Source: Gynuella sp050296195
Lineage (GTDB): Bacteria; Pseudomonadota; Gammaproteobacteria; Pseudomonadales; Natronospirillaceae
Assembly (NCBI RefSeq): GCF_050296195.1
Contig: NZ_JBNKRB010000054.1
Length of the DNA stretch: 64,000 bases
Strand: one strand, 5' to 3'
A program made the translations under genes and the position numbers. Positions 63,947-64,000 of the stretch are shown here, piece by piece. The notes beneath the pieces were generated by a model. It worked only from the letters and a program-made list of their open reading frames with translations. It made no database searches and had not been told where the DNA came from. The number at the start of each line of letters is the position of its first letter. Position 1 is the first letter of the stretch.

Positions 63947-64000
63947 GGTAAGAGGGGCTCCTGTCTGTATTCCCATAACCCAGCATAATTATATATAGTG

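Overview
The window is 64 kb of chromosomal DNA from a gammaproteobacterium. Gene content and order follow the Pseudomonas/Oceanospirillales/Cellvibrionales side of the class: yheS, a TIGR02444-type gene, algP, rsd/algQ and dsbB in one block; gshA next to tex; yrfG-hslR-hslO; a HAD hydrolase beside rppH-ptsP; pip-dtd-ppx; and ppk1. Moderate base composition, a CBM2-PKD-PKD-GH6 secreted cellulase and a GGDEF-EAL enzyme fit a free-living, polysaccharide-degrading bacterium. Genera such as Gynuella, Reinekea or Cellvibrio are possible, but that is inference only. I see no rRNA, tRNA, CRISPR array, prophage or intact insertion sequence.

Layout. 1-7.1 kb: yheS (runs off the left edge), the TIGR02444-type gene, algP-like histone-H1-like gene, an orphan ParA ATPase, a WD40 lipoprotein, rsd and dsbB. 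7.3-12.1 kb: FliL-like secreted protein, RMF-like small protein, gshA, tex. 12.1-15.9 kb: hslO-hslR-yrfG stress cluster, cysQ, HDOD protein. 15.9-20.8 kb: imelysin lipoprotein and HAD phosphatase divergent from rppH-ptsP. 20.8-32.4 kb: typA, zntB, a transporter-fused hybrid kinase (CrbS type) whose stop overlaps that of a convergent LuxR-type regulator (CrbR type), an unknown multi-TM protein and a second 7TM hybrid kinase. 32.6-45 kb: L,D-transpeptidase, pip-dtd-ppx, MASE1-PAS-GGDEF-EAL protein, secreted M35 metalloprotease, a 141-bp MITE, ppk1. 45-54 kb: hpt, folA, 5'-nucleotidase lipoprotein, a zinc ribbon protein and a BMP-type nucleoside ABC importer, then a second MITE copy and a gene-poor stretch. 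54.7-64 kb: DUF2058-helicase-gluQ operon, 3-hydroxybutyrate dehydrogenase, GH6 cellulase, LacI regulator, DMT-type permease.

How the genes relate. Several are linked by function rather than by operon. The 5'-nucleotidase, BMP importer and Hpt form a nucleotide/nucleoside salvage route, and the first two share TGACCA/TGGTCA palindromes upstream. Ppx and Ppk1 set polyphosphate levels. GshA and DsbB concern thiol redox, while Hsp33, Hsp15, Rsd and the RMF-like protein suit stress or stationary phase. The cellulase with its neighbouring LacI regulator, the M35 protease and the c-di-GMP enzyme suit a surface-associated, polymer-degrading life.

Most of the window is ordinary housekeeping DNA. The points most worth a second look are the IS5-like MITE pair, the shared palindromes in the nucleoside region, the acidic RMF-like protein, the ParA/WD40 pair inside the algP-rsd block, and the unknown membrane protein between two hybrid kinases. 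I did not find a clear new defence or mobile system.
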